64,000 nt of DNA from an uncultured Thermofilaceae archaeon (lineage in GTDB: Archaea > Thermoproteota > Thermoprotei > Thermofilales > Thermofilaceae), in the NCBI GenBank assembly GCA_938036345.1, contig CALHPJ010000002.1, forward strand, positions 99,007-163,006, given 5' to 3'. The position numbers and the translations under genes are program-made. Under the pieces are notes generated by a model. The model ran no database searches and was not told where the DNA came from. It saw only the letters and a program-made list of their open reading frames with translations. How positions within the stretch are numbered: the stretch's first letter is position 1; each line of letters starts with the position of its first letter. This document shows positions 35,626 through 44,663 of this stretch, piece after piece.

Positions 35626-36520
35626 GGAGCTGGATCGGAAGGAGCACTGGCTACCTGGGCACTCGGCGTGCTCCGGTTGCCCAGCTTCTCTGGGGCTTCG
35701 AATGCTAGGCAAAGCTCTTAGAGGTAATTTCATACTGGTAGTGCCAGCTTGCTGCACTACCGTAATTCAGGGAATCTACCCCTGTACTCCCTCCCAAGTC
35801 CCTCTACTTAACATAGCTTTCGCTGCAACAGCGGCTACCGCCTCCGGGCTAAAGGCTGCTTTAGAGCTGAGGGGTGTGAACGTGCCAGTAGTTGCGTGGG
35901 CGGGTGACGGGGGAACGGTCGACATTGGGCTGCAGTCCCTAAGCGGTGCAGCTGAGAGGAACGAGGACATCCTATACATATGCTACGACAATGAGGCCTA
36001 TCAGAACACCGGCATTCAGCGTAGCGGAGCGACGCCGTACGGGGCGTGGACAACGACAACTCCGCTAGGCAAGAGGGAGAGGAGGAAGGATGCTCCGTGG
36101 ATTGTCGCCGCGCACAAGGTGCCCTACGTCGCTACCGCCTCTGTCGCGTACCCGCTGGACTTCGTTGAGAAAGTTCAAAAAGCCGCAGCGAAGAAGGGGT
36201 TCAAGTACATACACTTGCACGCTCCGTGCCCCACCGGGTGGAGGTTCCCTCCAAGCAAGACGATTGAGGTTGGTAGGCTGGCCGTTGAAACAGGCATGTG
36301 GATTCTTTACGAAATCGAGGATGGAGTCTTTAAACTCACCGGCAGGAGTAAAGCCCTTCTCGATCCCTCGAAGAGAAAGCCGGTTGAAGAGTACCTGAAG
36401 TTGCAGGGAAGGTTCAGCCACCTGCTAAGGCCTGAGGGCCGGGAGGCGCTGGAATCGCTAAAGTTGCAGATAGAGGAGAGCTGGAGCGAGGTGGGCAAAC
36501 TCGTAAGGGGCCAGCCGTAG
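35603..36520 (+). CDS. porB: Pyruvate:ferredoxin oxidoreductase, beta subunit
   Basis: 305 residues. The thiamine diphosphate site is AGDGGTVDIGLQ ending with NEAYQNTG, and Cys residues for the proximal cluster are in SACSGCP and PACCTT plus a downstream Cys. It overlaps porA by 23 nt. GTG 35603 is the first start; GTG 35612, placed about 7 nt after a GAGGGGTG that resembles a Shine-Dalgarno sequence, may be the real one. Ends 10 nt from the convergent aminotransferase gene. Confidence 0.92.
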   Translation: MLVVVTVKELDRKEHWLPGHSACSGCPASLGLRMLGKALRGNFILVVPACCTTVIQGIYPCTPSQVPLLNIAFAATAATASGLKAALELRGVNVPVVAWAGDGGTVDIGLQSLSGAAERNEDILYICYDNEAYQNTGIQRSGATPYGAWTTTTPLGKRERRKDAPWIVAAHKVPYVATASVAYPLDFVEKVQKAAAKKGFKYIHLHAPCPTGWRFPPSKTIEVGRLAVETGMWILYEIEDGVFKLTGRSKALLDPSKRKPVEEYLKLQGRFSHLLRPEGREALESLKLQIEESWSEVGKLVRGQP

Positions 36521-36530
36521 TACACAAAAG

Positions 36531-37724
36531 TCACGTGTGCTCCTTAATCATCCTAGCTAAACGGGCAACTCCTTCCCTTATCGAGTCTAGAGGCGGGTAA
36601 GAGAAGCTCAACCGGGCCGTGTTATGGCCGGATCCATCGACGTGGAAAGAGGTGCCGGGGACGTAAGCTACCTTATACTTTTCCAGTGCAAGCGGCAGAA
36701 GCGCGTCGAGGTTCACCTTGGGGGGCGCCGTCAGCCACACGAACATGCCGCCCCTCGGCCGCGTCCACCGTGCGCCCTCAGGCATGTGCTCACCTAGGGC
36801 CTCCAGCATCACGTCGCGCCTTTTCCTGTAAATTTCCTTTATGCGAGGCAGCTGCTTCTCTATCAGACTCCTCCGCAGGGCTTCAAGCAGCACGTACTGG
36901 CACAGCGTTGGCGACTGAAGCGTAACCGCCTGCTTAGCTACGGCAAGGGCATTTACAAGCGCCTCATCGGCAACAACCCATCCCAGTCTGAGGCCGGGGG
37001 CCAGCAACTTACTGGTGGTGGACACGTATACAACTCTCCCGCTGTTGTCCATGGATTTTAACGAGGGGGGTTCTTCTCCCTCGAAGGTAAAGTAGCTGTA
37101 CGGGTCATCCTCAACTATCAAGGTATCGTATTCCTCGGCCAGCTCTAGCAACGCTTTCCGCCTCTCAAGCGACTGCGTCGAACCCGTCGGATTGTGGCAT
37201 GTGGGAATAGTGTACACGAACTTCACTCGAGCACCCCCCCTGCTGGCCTTTCTTAGGGCTTGTTCCACGGCTTCAACGTTAACGCCATTTTCATCCATGG
37301 GCGCCCCCTCTATGTGCGGCTCATATACTGCGAACGCCTGAAGAGCCCCCAGATATGTGGGGTTCTCCACTATGATCCAGTCTCCTCTATCGACCAAAAT
37401 GCGTCCTAAAAGGTCTAAAGCCTCTTGGCTGCCCGAGGTCACTAGCAGGTTTTCAAAGCTCGCCTTTATGCCCCTTCTGCGCACGAAGCCGGCGAGCTCC
37501 TCTCTCAGTTCATCGATACCCTCCGTTGGGGCATACTGCAGTGCCGCTGCAGCTTTCGTGGAAAGGACTTCCCTTAAGATATCCTGTATTTCGTCAACCG
37601 GGAAACTAGCCGGGTCGGGAACCCCCCCACCGAGCGAGATGACGTCACGACCTACCCATCTTAGAAGGGCTCTCACCTGGGAGGCTTTCATTAACCGTGT
37701 TCTAGCCGAAAGGAATTGCTCCAC
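36531..37724 (-). CDS. Class I/II PLP-dependent aminotransferase
   Basis: 397 residues. The PLP Lys lies in STTSKLLAPGLRLGW; ISLGGGVPDPASFP, ALQYAPTEGIDELREELAG, IPTCHNPTGSTQSLERR and VEDDPYSYFTFEGE are typical of the 2-aminoadipate/kynurenine aminotransferase-like group common in thermophiles (LysN-like, broad specificity for aromatic, branched and acidic amino acids). A minus-strand TATA (CTTTATAAG, 37755-37763) lies about 35 nt upstream of the GTG start. Its products, 2-oxoacids, could feed POR-type enzymes next door. Confidence 0.87.
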   Translation of the reverse strand: MEQFLSARTRLMKASQVRALLRWVGRDVISLGGGVPDPASFPVDEIQDILREVLSTKAAAALQYAPTEGIDELREELAGFVRRRGIKASFENLLVTSGSQEALDLLGRILVDRGDWIIVENPTYLGALQAFAVYEPHIEGAPMDENGVNVEAVEQALRKASRGGARVKFVYTIPTCHNPTGSTQSLERRKALLELAEEYDTLIVEDDPYSYFTFEGEEPPSLKSMDNSGRVVYVSTTSKLLAPGLRLGWVVADEALVNALAVAKQAVTLQSPTLCQYVLLEALRRSLIEKQLPRIKEIYRKRRDVMLEALGEHMPEGARWTRPRGGMFVWLTAPPKVNLDALLPLALEKYKVAYVPGTSFHVDGSGHNTARLSFSYPPLDSIREGVARLARMIKEHT

Positions 37725-37803
37725 AAACCCCCCTGTGGGATAAAGGAAAGGTCTCTTATAAAGATGCTCAGGAAGTTTTATTTAAGCAAATTACAGACAA
37801 GCT

Positions 37804-37837
37804 TCATGTAAGCCGAGGCTTTTCACCCCTTACATGA
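37804..37837. repeat. Perfect 9-bp inverted repeat between feoB end and aminotransferase promoter
   Basis: TCATGTAAG, 16 spacer bases, then CTTACATGA. It lies 32 bp past the feoB stop and about 40 bp upstream of the aminotransferase TATA box. It may be an RNA hairpin at the end of the feo transcript or an operator for the aminotransferase; the sequence alone does not decide. Confidence 0.5.
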
Positions 37838-37868
37838 GGAAAAACCATGGCCTCTTAAAAACGCGCCG

Positions 37869-39947
37869 TTAGAGATTGAGTCCCGAAGCCAAAATATAGA
37901 CGATATAGCTTGTTACTAGCGATAATGAAAGTGACCACGCTGTAGCAGAGACCGTGTACTTGAGGCTCCCCGTTTCCTTATATATCGTCCCAACGGTAGC
38001 TATGCACGGCATATACGTGGTGTAAAGTGCAAGCAGGGACAGGGCTTGGGCGCCAGTTAGCTGGAGGGACCTGAGCGCATCTATGGGGTCTGCCCCCATG
38101 GTTGCCGATATGGAAAGCAGCACGGCTTCTTTAGCTGCCAGCCCCGCTACAAGTGAGAAGCCAATAAGCGTCGCTTTTTCCCCTGTAATTCCGATTAAAG
38201 CTAGCAGAGGCGATAAAACGTCACCGATGGCCGCCGCAAAAACGCCTAGCTCGGATGTCAGCGCCCATATAATTAGGCTTAACCCGAAAATTACGACTCC
38301 AGCTCTTTTCAGGTAATGCTTCGTGTAATCCCAGGCTATCCACCATAAGACCCTGAGGGAGGGAAAGTGAATCGGAGGCAGCTCTATTAGAAGCTCCGGC
38401 GGCTCTCTTATACCGTAAAACCTCCTGATGATAGTCGAGGTAAAGGCGAAGAGCGCGAAGGCAGCTGCGTAAGTGACCAGCAAAGCGGTGACGGCGACGA
38501 AGGGGGATGGAAAATAAACGGAAACAAATGCCACGATGATGACTAGTCGCGCCTGGCAGGGTATGAATGGAACCGAGAATACTAGCTGCCTCCTTTCCAC
38601 CTCATCAGGCGCTGTTCGGGACGCCATCACGGCGGGGACGTTGCACCCCAAGCTGATTAAAAGGGGGTACACCGCCCGGCCAGATAGCCCTAGCCGCTGA
38701 AAGAAGCGGTGAAGCGAGGCTGCGGCGTAGGGTCCGATGCCGCTATCTTCGAGCAGCGAGAGTATAAGCAGGGCCGTGAAAATTAAAGGCAGGAAAGTGA
38801 GAACCAATCCCACCCCTTGGAGTACTCCGTCGGCAATTGCACTTTTCACAACGGTGGGCAGCGAACTTTCTCTCACCAGTGCAGCTACGCCGTCGAAAGC
38901 CCCGGAAATGAGGCCAGATAAAGTGGAGCTTTCCAGCAACTCGGCAACTTCGGCAGCGCCGACTACCCTTAAGATAAGGGTTAGGGGGAAGCCCGTGTTA
39001 AAGGTGAAAACCGCTAAGTAGAGGGGCAGCAGTATGAGCAGCGAGGCCGCTGCTCCAGCTCGGGATAGCAGCACTCTCTCGAAGACCCCTATCTCCTCGC
39101 GAACCCGCTTCCTAACCACCGCGGCTTTACAAAGCTCATCTACGAAATTAAACCTGTACTGGATCTCTAGCTCATCAACCTCCCTACCGGTAAATTGCAC
39201 GATTAAGCTCCTTAGCTCTCCAGCTCTCCGCACTACCCCCTCCCCTCCAGCGGATCGCACCAGCATCGAAATGTGCTCATCCCCCTCGAGCAGCTTCAGC
39301 GCTACCCACCTGGGTGGTGCTTTGAAGGGCAAGCTTACGTTAGCCAGCTCCTTCTCCAGCTCGCTTATATATTTCTCAAGGTAACCGTACTCCACTTTGA
39401 GCGGCCTCTTAGTGCCCCCCTCCAGGACTTGGAGGAGTTTCGCGATTAGTTCTCCAATCCCCTCCCTCGTCACTGCCGAAACGGGGACGACGGGTATGCC
39501 AAGCTCGCTCTCGAGCTTGCTAATACTCACATGTACCCCCTGCTTGTGAGCGGCATCCCACTTAGTTAATGCTACGACGGCTCGCCCAGTCAGCTCAAGG
39601 GCGTGGACCGCCAAGTACAGCGTGCGCTCAATAGCCAGCGAGTCTACGAGGATGAGGAGAGCATCCCACTGACCTGTTAACAGGAAATCCCTTGCAACTC
39701 TCTCCTCCGCGCTGATTCCCGACAGCGAGTAAATCCCCGGAAGGTCTATCAAAACTATCTCTTTACCGCTTACCCGGATTAAACCCTCTTTTCGCTCAAC
39801 GGTAGTCCCCGGCCAGTTAGCGATGTGTGCAATCTCTTTAGTTAAAGCGGTGAATAGAGTTGATTTACCAACATTAGGGTTTCCGACAACGGCCACCCTA
39901 TAGTGACGGGAGCCCGCTCCTTTGAAGTGCGCCCGCTCACACGCCAT
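37869..39947 (-). CDS. feoB: Ferrous iron transporter FeoB
   Basis: 692 residues. N-terminal G domain: VVGNPNVGKST, HIANWPGTTVERKEG, LIDLPGIYSLSG, ALTKWD. Then the membrane part with the gate-forming VYPLLISLGCNVPAVMASRT and SLVAGLAAKEAVLLSISA, about ten helices. It takes up Fe2+ across the cell membrane. It overlaps feoA by 11 nt, and feoA overlaps the DtxR-family regulator gene: an iron-regulated three-gene operon. Confidence 0.95.
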   Translation of the reverse strand: MACERAHFKGAGSRHYRVAVVGNPNVGKSTLFTALTKEIAHIANWPGTTVERKEGLIRVSGKEIVLIDLPGIYSLSGISAEERVARDFLLTGQWDALLILVDSLAIERTLYLAVHALELTGRAVVALTKWDAAHKQGVHVSISKLESELGIPVVPVSAVTREGIGELIAKLLQVLEGGTKRPLKVEYGYLEKYISELEKELANVSLPFKAPPRWVALKLLEGDEHISMLVRSAGGEGVVRRAGELRSLIVQFTGREVDELEIQYRFNFVDELCKAAVVRKRVREEIGVFERVLLSRAGAAASLLILLPLYLAVFTFNTGFPLTLILRVVGAAEVAELLESSTLSGLISGAFDGVAALVRESSLPTVVKSAIADGVLQGVGLVLTFLPLIFTALLILSLLEDSGIGPYAAASLHRFFQRLGLSGRAVYPLLISLGCNVPAVMASRTAPDEVERRQLVFSVPFIPCQARLVIIVAFVSVYFPSPFVAVTALLVTYAAAFALFAFTSTIIRRFYGIREPPELLIELPPIHFPSLRVLWWIAWDYTKHYLKRAGVVIFGLSLIIWALTSELGVFAAAIGDVLSPLLALIGITGEKATLIGFSLVAGLAAKEAVLLSISATMGADPIDALRSLQLTGAQALSLLALYTTYMPCIATVGTIYKETGSLKYTVSATAWSLSLSLVTSYIVYILASGLNL

Positions 39948-40194
39948 GCTGAGCCTCCCTCTCGCCCTCCTCCAGCTTGACCAGCACTTTCGCCGCTAGG
40001 CCGCGACCCAGCGCAGCCATAACCCCTCTAACCTTTACAACTACGGGTCCGGGGAAGCCGTTGACAATTACCTCGACTCGAGATCCAGGCGAGAGCCCCA
40101 TTTCAAGTAACCTCCTCTTGGCACCCCGCCCGCCGGCGACCTCCACTACGACCGCTCTGCTCCCGGCGGGGACATCGGCTAGGGATCGGATCAT
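39937..40194 (-). CDS. feoA: FeoA ferrous iron transport protein
   Basis: 85 residues, SH3-like FeoA domain (RLLEMGLSPGSRVEVIVNGFPGPVVVKVRG, ALGRGLAAKVLV). It acts on the cytoplasmic side together with FeoB. Its ATG overlaps the regulator stop (4 nt) and its end overlaps feoB. Confidence 0.92.
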   Translation of the reverse strand: MIRSLADVPAGSRAVVVEVAGGRGAKRRLLEMGLSPGSRVEVIVNGFPGPVVVKVRGVMAALGRGLAAKVLVKLEEGEREAQHGV

Positions 40195-40808
40195 TTTACC
40201 ACCTTTCTCACGTAAATCAGCCTTGCGATGTGCAGGGGGATGCGAAGCCTCCGGCCACTTACGCTCACTATTATGTCGTTTCCCTCGAACCCTGAAACCT
40301 CGGCTAGATCCCCCGCCTTCAAGGCTAGCTTACGCCCCCAGTCGACAAGCCCACCGACCTCACCAATCCTCACGACGGTGTAGGCGCCTTTCCCAGCGCT
40401 GCTTAAAGGTATGGCGTATTCTGTGACGCGCGTGGGCACTGGGTTGCCGTGGGGGCACTGAGAGGGCCTCCCTAAGTACTCGTCTAAAAGTTCAGCAAAA
40501 GAGTCGACGTGCTCAAGCTCGTGGGCTAAATTGTGCGCTTCCCACAGATCGACTTTCAGGATATCGGTGAGAAATCTTTCAACAATCCTGTGGTTGCACA
40601 CTATTTTTAGGGCCTTTTCAGCACCTTTCTGGGTCAGTGAGTACACGGGGCCCCTCTTGACCACGTAGCCCTCCCGCTCGAGTTTCGACAGCACGCGGGT
40701 AGCCGTCGAGGCCTTTACACCTAGGTTCTCAGCGATAAAGCTAAGCCTAGCCTCTATCCCGGCCTCGTTTAACCTGTATATGACGGCCAGGTAATCCTCA
40801 CTCCTCAT
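40191..40808 (-). CDS. DtxR/MntR family metal-dependent transcriptional repressor
   Basis: 205 residues. Winged helix (EDYLAVIYRLNEAG, VKASTATRVLSKLEREGYV, YSLTQKGAEKAL), metal-binding and dimerisation helices (NHRIVERFLTDILKVD, AHNLAHELEHVDS, PSQCPHGNPVP, with His, Glu and Cys ligands), then a C-terminal FeoA-like SH3 domain. It is expected to bind DNA with Fe2+ and repress its own operon, which also encodes FeoA and FeoB. TATA at 40833-40841 lies 28-29 nt before the ATG. Confidence 0.92.
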   Translation of the reverse strand: MRSEDYLAVIYRLNEAGIEARLSFIAENLGVKASTATRVLSKLEREGYVVKRGPVYSLTQKGAEKALKIVCNHRIVERFLTDILKVDLWEAHNLAHELEHVDSFAELLDEYLGRPSQCPHGNPVPTRVTEYAIPLSSAGKGAYTVVRIGEVGGLVDWGRKLALKAGDLAEVSGFEGNDIIVSVSGRRLRIPLHIARLIYVRKVVK

Positions 40809-40832
40809 CCCAACTACGGGGAGTAGACAGGT

Positions 40833-40853
40833 ACATAAATGCTTCGACTAGTC
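40833..40853 (-). promoter_or_regulatory. Promoter of the dtxR-feoAB operon with an 8-bp palindrome
   Basis: The minus-strand TATA CATTTATGT (40833-40841) is preceded by GACTAGTC (40846-40853), a perfect palindrome in the position of the TFB-recognition element. TAGAC at 40824 and GTCTA at 40851 form a wider repeat around the box. Either could be the iron-repressor operator. Confidence 0.4.
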
Positions 40854-40859
40854 TAAAAT

Positions 40860-41654
40860 TCACTTATTAAAGGCGAACACGAAGGCTTGGCTGGGCGCTC
40901 GCTCCGGGAGATATATGATTGTGGAGTAACCCCGCCGCTCAAGCTCCTCAGCGATTTCGCTTGGCCTAACGATCGGTGGGTGCACCTCTACAACGATTCT
41001 CCGCACCCGCCTCGGCTCCACACCCCGGGATCCGCCGATAAGCTCGAGCTCCGCCCCCTCGACATCCATTTTCAGAAGATCGATGCAGCCTAGCGACCTG
41101 AGGAGCGAGTCGAGTGGAAACGCTTGCGCGTAAGTTCGGCGCACCACTCCGCCCATCAGCTCAGCATAGTCCCCGCGTAGGGTAGCGTTGACCGGACTGC
41201 GAGGCTGGAAGAGGACAAGCTTCCTCCAGTCAACCCAAGCGCATCCTTTAAGTAATCTGACGTTGCTGAGATTATTCTCAGCCACGTTAAGCCTAAGGAG
41301 CTTGAAGTTCTCTGGAAGCGGCTCGACCGCCACCACGCGCCCCCCAGCTCCGGCGAGCTTAGCGCACCTCAACGTGTAAAGTCCGATGAAAGCCCCTAGA
41401 TCCACGACGCTCCAGCCTGCTTTGGGCCTAAAGTCGGCTACGACCTCGTAGTCTCGGTAGCAAAACACGTGTAGTGCGTTCTTCAGGACGGCTTCGAGGA
41501 GACCGAGCGTAGAGTAAACGGTTAGCCCATTTTTAAGGCACAGCCTTAGAAGCGGGTGCGGGGCTAGTTTCCCTGCGCGGCTCAGCGCGGCTAGCATGAC
41601 TGGGTTGCCGGGAAGGCAACCCGCTTTCGCGGCAGTGGCGAGCTCCCCTAGCAC
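40860..41654 (-). CDS. FkbM family methyltransferase
   Basis: 264 residues. SVVDLGAFIGLYTLRCAKLAG is the AdoMet-binding loop, VAVEPLPENFKLLRLNVAENNL and IDLLKMDVEGAELELIGGSR are FkbM signatures. These enzymes methylate sugar or antibiotic hydroxyl groups; in archaea they often modify surface glycans. GTG start with TATA GGTTAAAAAC centred 25 nt upstream, so it is not part of the dtxR operon although it lies on the same strand just 52 bp upstream of it. Confidence 0.85.
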   Translation of the reverse strand: MLGELATAAKAGCLPGNPVMLAALSRAGKLAPHPLLRLCLKNGLTVYSTLGLLEAVLKNALHVFCYRDYEVVADFRPKAGWSVVDLGAFIGLYTLRCAKLAGAGGRVVAVEPLPENFKLLRLNVAENNLSNVRLLKGCAWVDWRKLVLFQPRSPVNATLRGDYAELMGGVVRRTYAQAFPLDSLLRSLGCIDLLKMDVEGAELELIGGSRGVEPRRVRRIVVEVHPPIVRPSEIAEELERRGYSTIIYLPERAPSQAFVFAFNK

Positions 41655-41821
41655 ATCAACACGGTACGGCGCTGTTTTTAACCACTTTGGAGAGGGTTCT
41701 CCATGCGCAGCACAGCCGTATGGGAGCTTGCGGCTTCTACGTTCTCCTAACTAGTAGGGCGGGTCTCTAAACTGGTAAAGGGAACGTTTTTAATTTGAGT
41801 TACTGTTACTAAACTTAGGGG

Positions 41822-42016
41822 GTGATGAGTGAACTCTCAGCTGAGGCTGTGATCGAGTTTCTGGTCGCTGACCCCTTCAAACTCCGCCGACACGAGCTCC
41901 TTGCGTGCGATCCGAGCCTTGCTTCACTACTTTTTGCACGCTATAGGGTTATGGAAACCGCATACGAAAGTACGGAGGCTAATCCCAGCAGAGGCCTAGC
42001 TTTTTCTGTTGCTTAA
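41822..42016 (+). CDS. Small ORF of unknown function
   Basis: 64 codons from GTG 41822 (or ATG 41825). A TATA element TTTTTAAT at 41787-41794 would start RNA about 5-8 nt upstream, so expression is plausible. The product is helical with no motif I recognise. It lies just upstream of a broken hydrolase gene, so it may itself be a remnant. Confidence 0.35.
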   Translation: MMSELSAEAVIEFLVADPFKLRRHELLACDPSLASLLFARYRVMETAYESTEANPSRGLAFSVA

Positions 42017-42045
42017 CTGATACACTCGAAGATTATGGTAAACCC

Positions 42046-42695
42046 ATGCCTAGTTTGAAGCTCCGTAGCGGCGATACCGTGGTTTTTGCTAGCGACGGCG
42101 TCACTGACCGCGGGAGGGTGCAGCACCCGCCTTTAGGGTACGGCTACGTTTACATCTTCATAGCTTGCTCTTAGCTAAGCACCTTAGTGTTTAAGGTAAA
42201 TATTGTAGACATTTGGTGTTGGTGGGGGAATACTACTATTGAGCTGACCCGTCAGAGCAGATGGAAGGACAATGTGTTAAGTTTCAGCCCAGATCGAGTT
42301 TCCATACTAGTAGAGAACGACGTACATCGCGTGCTTTCAGGTCAGCAGGGATATGACGCTGAGAGCTATTACAGAGACTACAGGGGCATCTTGGCTTTAA
42401 CCGAGAAGAGATGCAGAAACGCGAAGCTGATCCTTCTAGCGCCTTTCTACATAGGCAGAGCGACGACGGGGAACACTCACCGCAGGCGAGTTCTCGAAAC
42501 GATTCCGAGATGCATAGGGGAGGTGAAGCGGCTAAGCGGGGAGTTCTCAGCGATCCTCATAGATCTCTCACGTAATGTTCCAATTCGATGATAATTCACC
42601 GCAAGCCAGTAGCGTACGCGCCCGAACCCGTGCACCCAAATTTCGCGGGGCACACAGCTATTGCACTCGTGATACTAAACGTGATTGAAAGCTAA
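42046..42695 (+). pseudogene. SGNH (GDSL-like) hydrolase pseudogene
   Basis: The three pieces together trace an SGNH hydrolase: LKLRSGDTVVFASDGVTDRGR and HPPLGYGYVY (42046-42171), an in-frame TAG at 42172, then RWKDNVLSFSPDRVSILVENDVHRVL, YYRDYRGILAL, RNAKLILLAPF and FSAILIDLS (to 42591), then after a frame change near 42570-42590 PEPVHPNFAGHTAIALVILN ending at 42695. Block I should read GDSITD but the catalytic Ser is Gly; the G-x-N-D block has lost a residue; the DxxH Asp is Glu. With a stop, a frameshift and all key residues hit, it is a dead carbohydrate esterase-type gene. The 42595-42720 stretch has no other gene. Confidence 0.8.
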
Positions 42696-42723
42696 GAAAT
42701 AAAAACTCTTTAAACTTTCCTAA

Positions 42724-43557
42724 TTATTTTTCTAGGGCAATCGAAGCTAAAATCCATAGCTCCATCAGCCCGTAGGCCTCGAGTATATTCTTCGCAGTAT
42801 ATTTTACAGATAGAGGCGAAAGCCTCTCAACCCCGGGAGTGAGGCACGCCGCATCTGCATATGCCGTAGAGCAGAAAGTGACACGCAGCTCGATAGGTTC
42901 ACGAGCAACGAGCTTTCTTGTTTCACCAGCCTTGAACCTTTGGACGGCCTCCGCTGTACCTCTTTTTAGCATGGCGATGACTTTTTCTAAGCTTGGGCTA
43001 CGGGCGGAGTACCTGCCGAGGCCCTTTTTCAGCGGCACTTTAACGACCCAAGGCGTGTACAGGGCAACGTCCCATTCCAGCAGCGCCTCATCCCCGGCTA
43101 CAAGTATCACCGGCTTCCCATAATGTCCCGCTACGTACGTGTTCAAGAGGAACTCGCTAACTTCAACTCCGTTAACGAGCACCTCCCCGATCACCCTACC
43201 GCTGTACGTGTGGTCGAACGTCGCCTCCTGCGTGCCGGCTTTCGCGTGATAGCCGAGGAATAGCACAGCGTCCGCCTCCTCGACAGCGGTTACCATGCTG
43301 AGGGGCCGGGGGAACCCCCTGATCACCTCTACGTACGCGGGAAGTCTCTCTACGTCCAGGTTAACCATGCTCCCGTGGCTGTCGGCTACGATCACCTCGG
43401 TGAAACCCTGCTGGTACAGCTCCTCGGCCACCGAGATGACGAGCGTTGTAGCTATCCGCCTGGCCTCTTCGAAGAGGGGCATCCCAGGGGATAGGTGGTC
43501 CTTGGATACAATGAAGGGCATACCCTCCATATCCACGGAAATGTACGCTTTCATCAC
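42724..43557 (-). CDS. M55 family D-aminopeptidase (DppA-like)
   Basis: 277 residues. SVDMEG at the N-terminus, VIVADSHGSMVN, FLGYHAKAGTQEATFDHTYSG give the Asp, Glu and His zinc ligands and substrate pocket of M55 D-aminopeptidases, which form decamers. It removes N-terminal D-amino acids from peptides in the cytoplasm; in bacteria DppA is linked to recycling of cell wall peptides. Here its role is open because the host should lack peptidoglycan. Start GTG 43557 or ATG 43554. Divergent from the coiled-coil membrane protein. Confidence 0.87.
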   Translation of the reverse strand: MMKAYISVDMEGMPFIVSKDHLSPGMPLFEEARRIATTLVISVAEELYQQGFTEVIVADSHGSMVNLDVERLPAYVEVIRGFPRPLSMVTAVEEADAVLFLGYHAKAGTQEATFDHTYSGRVIGEVLVNGVEVSEFLLNTYVAGHYGKPVILVAGDEALLEWDVALYTPWVVKVPLKKGLGRYSARSPSLEKVIAMLKRGTAEAVQRFKAGETRKLVAREPIELRVTFCSTAYADAACLTPGVERLSPLSVKYTAKNILEAYGLMELWILASIALEK

Positions 43558-43578
43558 CGTCTTCTACGTCGGATGGCA

Positions 43579-43590
43579 AAAAGTATTTGT
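43579..43590. promoter_or_regulatory. Shared divergent promoter of M55 peptidase and coiled-coil protein
   Basis: AAAAAGTATTTGT reads as a TATA-like element on both strands; it is centred 27 nt from GTG 43557 and about 32 nt from ATG 43617. The start codons are 60 bp apart. Confidence 0.4.
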
Positions 43591-43616
43591 GTTGACGCCG
43601 CCTACGTAAACCCCGT

Positions 43617-44621
43617 ATGAAGAAAGTAGTAGCGACGGCATTCGTTACCCTACTCCTGTCGTGCACTGCTTTTTCCCAGACTCTTACACCTCTATCCATC
43701 AACTTCGATAGGGACTTCAAGCTCATCATGGCTTACCCTCTGGAGGTAAAGTATGGCAGCAGGGTAAGGGTGATCCTCGACTTAACGGCTTTGCGCGACG
43801 CGCTCGTGAATACCCTCTATGTTAAGTTCGTCCTGGTGCACGAAGGCGGGTCAGTCACACTCTTCGAGGGGACCCTGCTAAAGTTTAAGGCTTTCACGCA
43901 GGGGGAGCAGTACCACACCTCCATAGATTTCCAGGCTGCCATACCCGCACCCCAACCCCCCAGGGATCCCTTCGTCGAGCTTACAATGAAAATGAACTAT
44001 ACCGTGGGCACTACCGAGAAATTCTATGAGTACAGGGCCTCGATCTCGCTTGTGCCCCGCCTAACTTACACGGAGCTGACCGATCAGCTGGCCAGGGCCC
44101 AGGAGAAGGCAAAGCTAGCCGACGCGCTGGCCGCCGAGTTAAGCAACATTAGGCTGAAGCTGGCCAACGAGAGTGGGAGAGCTAGCGCGCTCAGCGGTGT
44201 GGTGAACGAGCTGATGGCCGAGAATAAAGCCTTGAGCAATAGGATTGGTATGCTAGAAAGCGAGAACTCCGCGCTTAAGGCAGAGCTAGAGTCCTTGAGG
44301 AAGGAACTGGAGACGTTGAGGTCGGAAAACGCAGCGTTAAGGGAGGAGAGGAGCGGGCTATTCTCGAGGTTGACAAATATAGAGGATCTCTACTCGCTGG
44401 CGACCAAGGAGTTAGCGAGCCTAAAGAAGGAGTACGATAAAGTTCTAGCTGAGTCCAACAACCTTAAGATCGGTTTGGCTATAACGCTTACCGCTTTCGC
44501 TGCAACGCTCATAGCCGTAATCCTACGCAGAAAAGGTTTCGGCAGCGGAAAGCGTCTTCCACCTCCCCCGCCCCCGAGCAGCATGAATAGAACCCCGAGT
44601 TTCGCGGTAGGGAGCGTTTAG
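43617..44621 (+). CDS. Surface-exposed coiled-coil membrane protein
   Basis: 334 residues: signal peptide (1-about 20, ending FSQ), a beta-rich domain (about 22-150), a long coiled coil (about 155-285, heptads with LESENSALKAELESLRKELETL), one membrane helix (about 291-311), a basic stretch and a cytoplasmic Pro run. This is the layout of archaeal S-layer stalk or cell-surface tethering proteins. I do not recognise the N-terminal domain. Promoter region shared with the M55 peptidase. Confidence 0.7.
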   Translation: MKKVVATAFVTLLLSCTAFSQTLTPLSINFDRDFKLIMAYPLEVKYGSRVRVILDLTALRDALVNTLYVKFVLVHEGGSVTLFEGTLLKFKAFTQGEQYHTSIDFQAAIPAPQPPRDPFVELTMKMNYTVGTTEKFYEYRASISLVPRLTYTELTDQLARAQEKAKLADALAAELSNIRLKLANESGRASALSGVVNELMAENKALSNRIGMLESENSALKAELESLRKELETLRSENAALREERSGLFSRLTNIEDLYSLATKELASLKKEYDKVLAESNNLKIGLAITLTAFAATLIAVILRRKGFGSGKRLPPPPPPSSMNRTPSFAVGSV

Positions 44622-44663
44622 CAGAGTTCGAATAGTATTAAATGGAATGAAAGTCGAGGGGCT

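Noticed and set aside
42172..42174. In-frame TAG as a possible pyrrolysine codon
   Set aside because: The gene also has a frameshift and lost catalytic residues, and no pyl genes are seen in the window; nonsense mutation is simpler.
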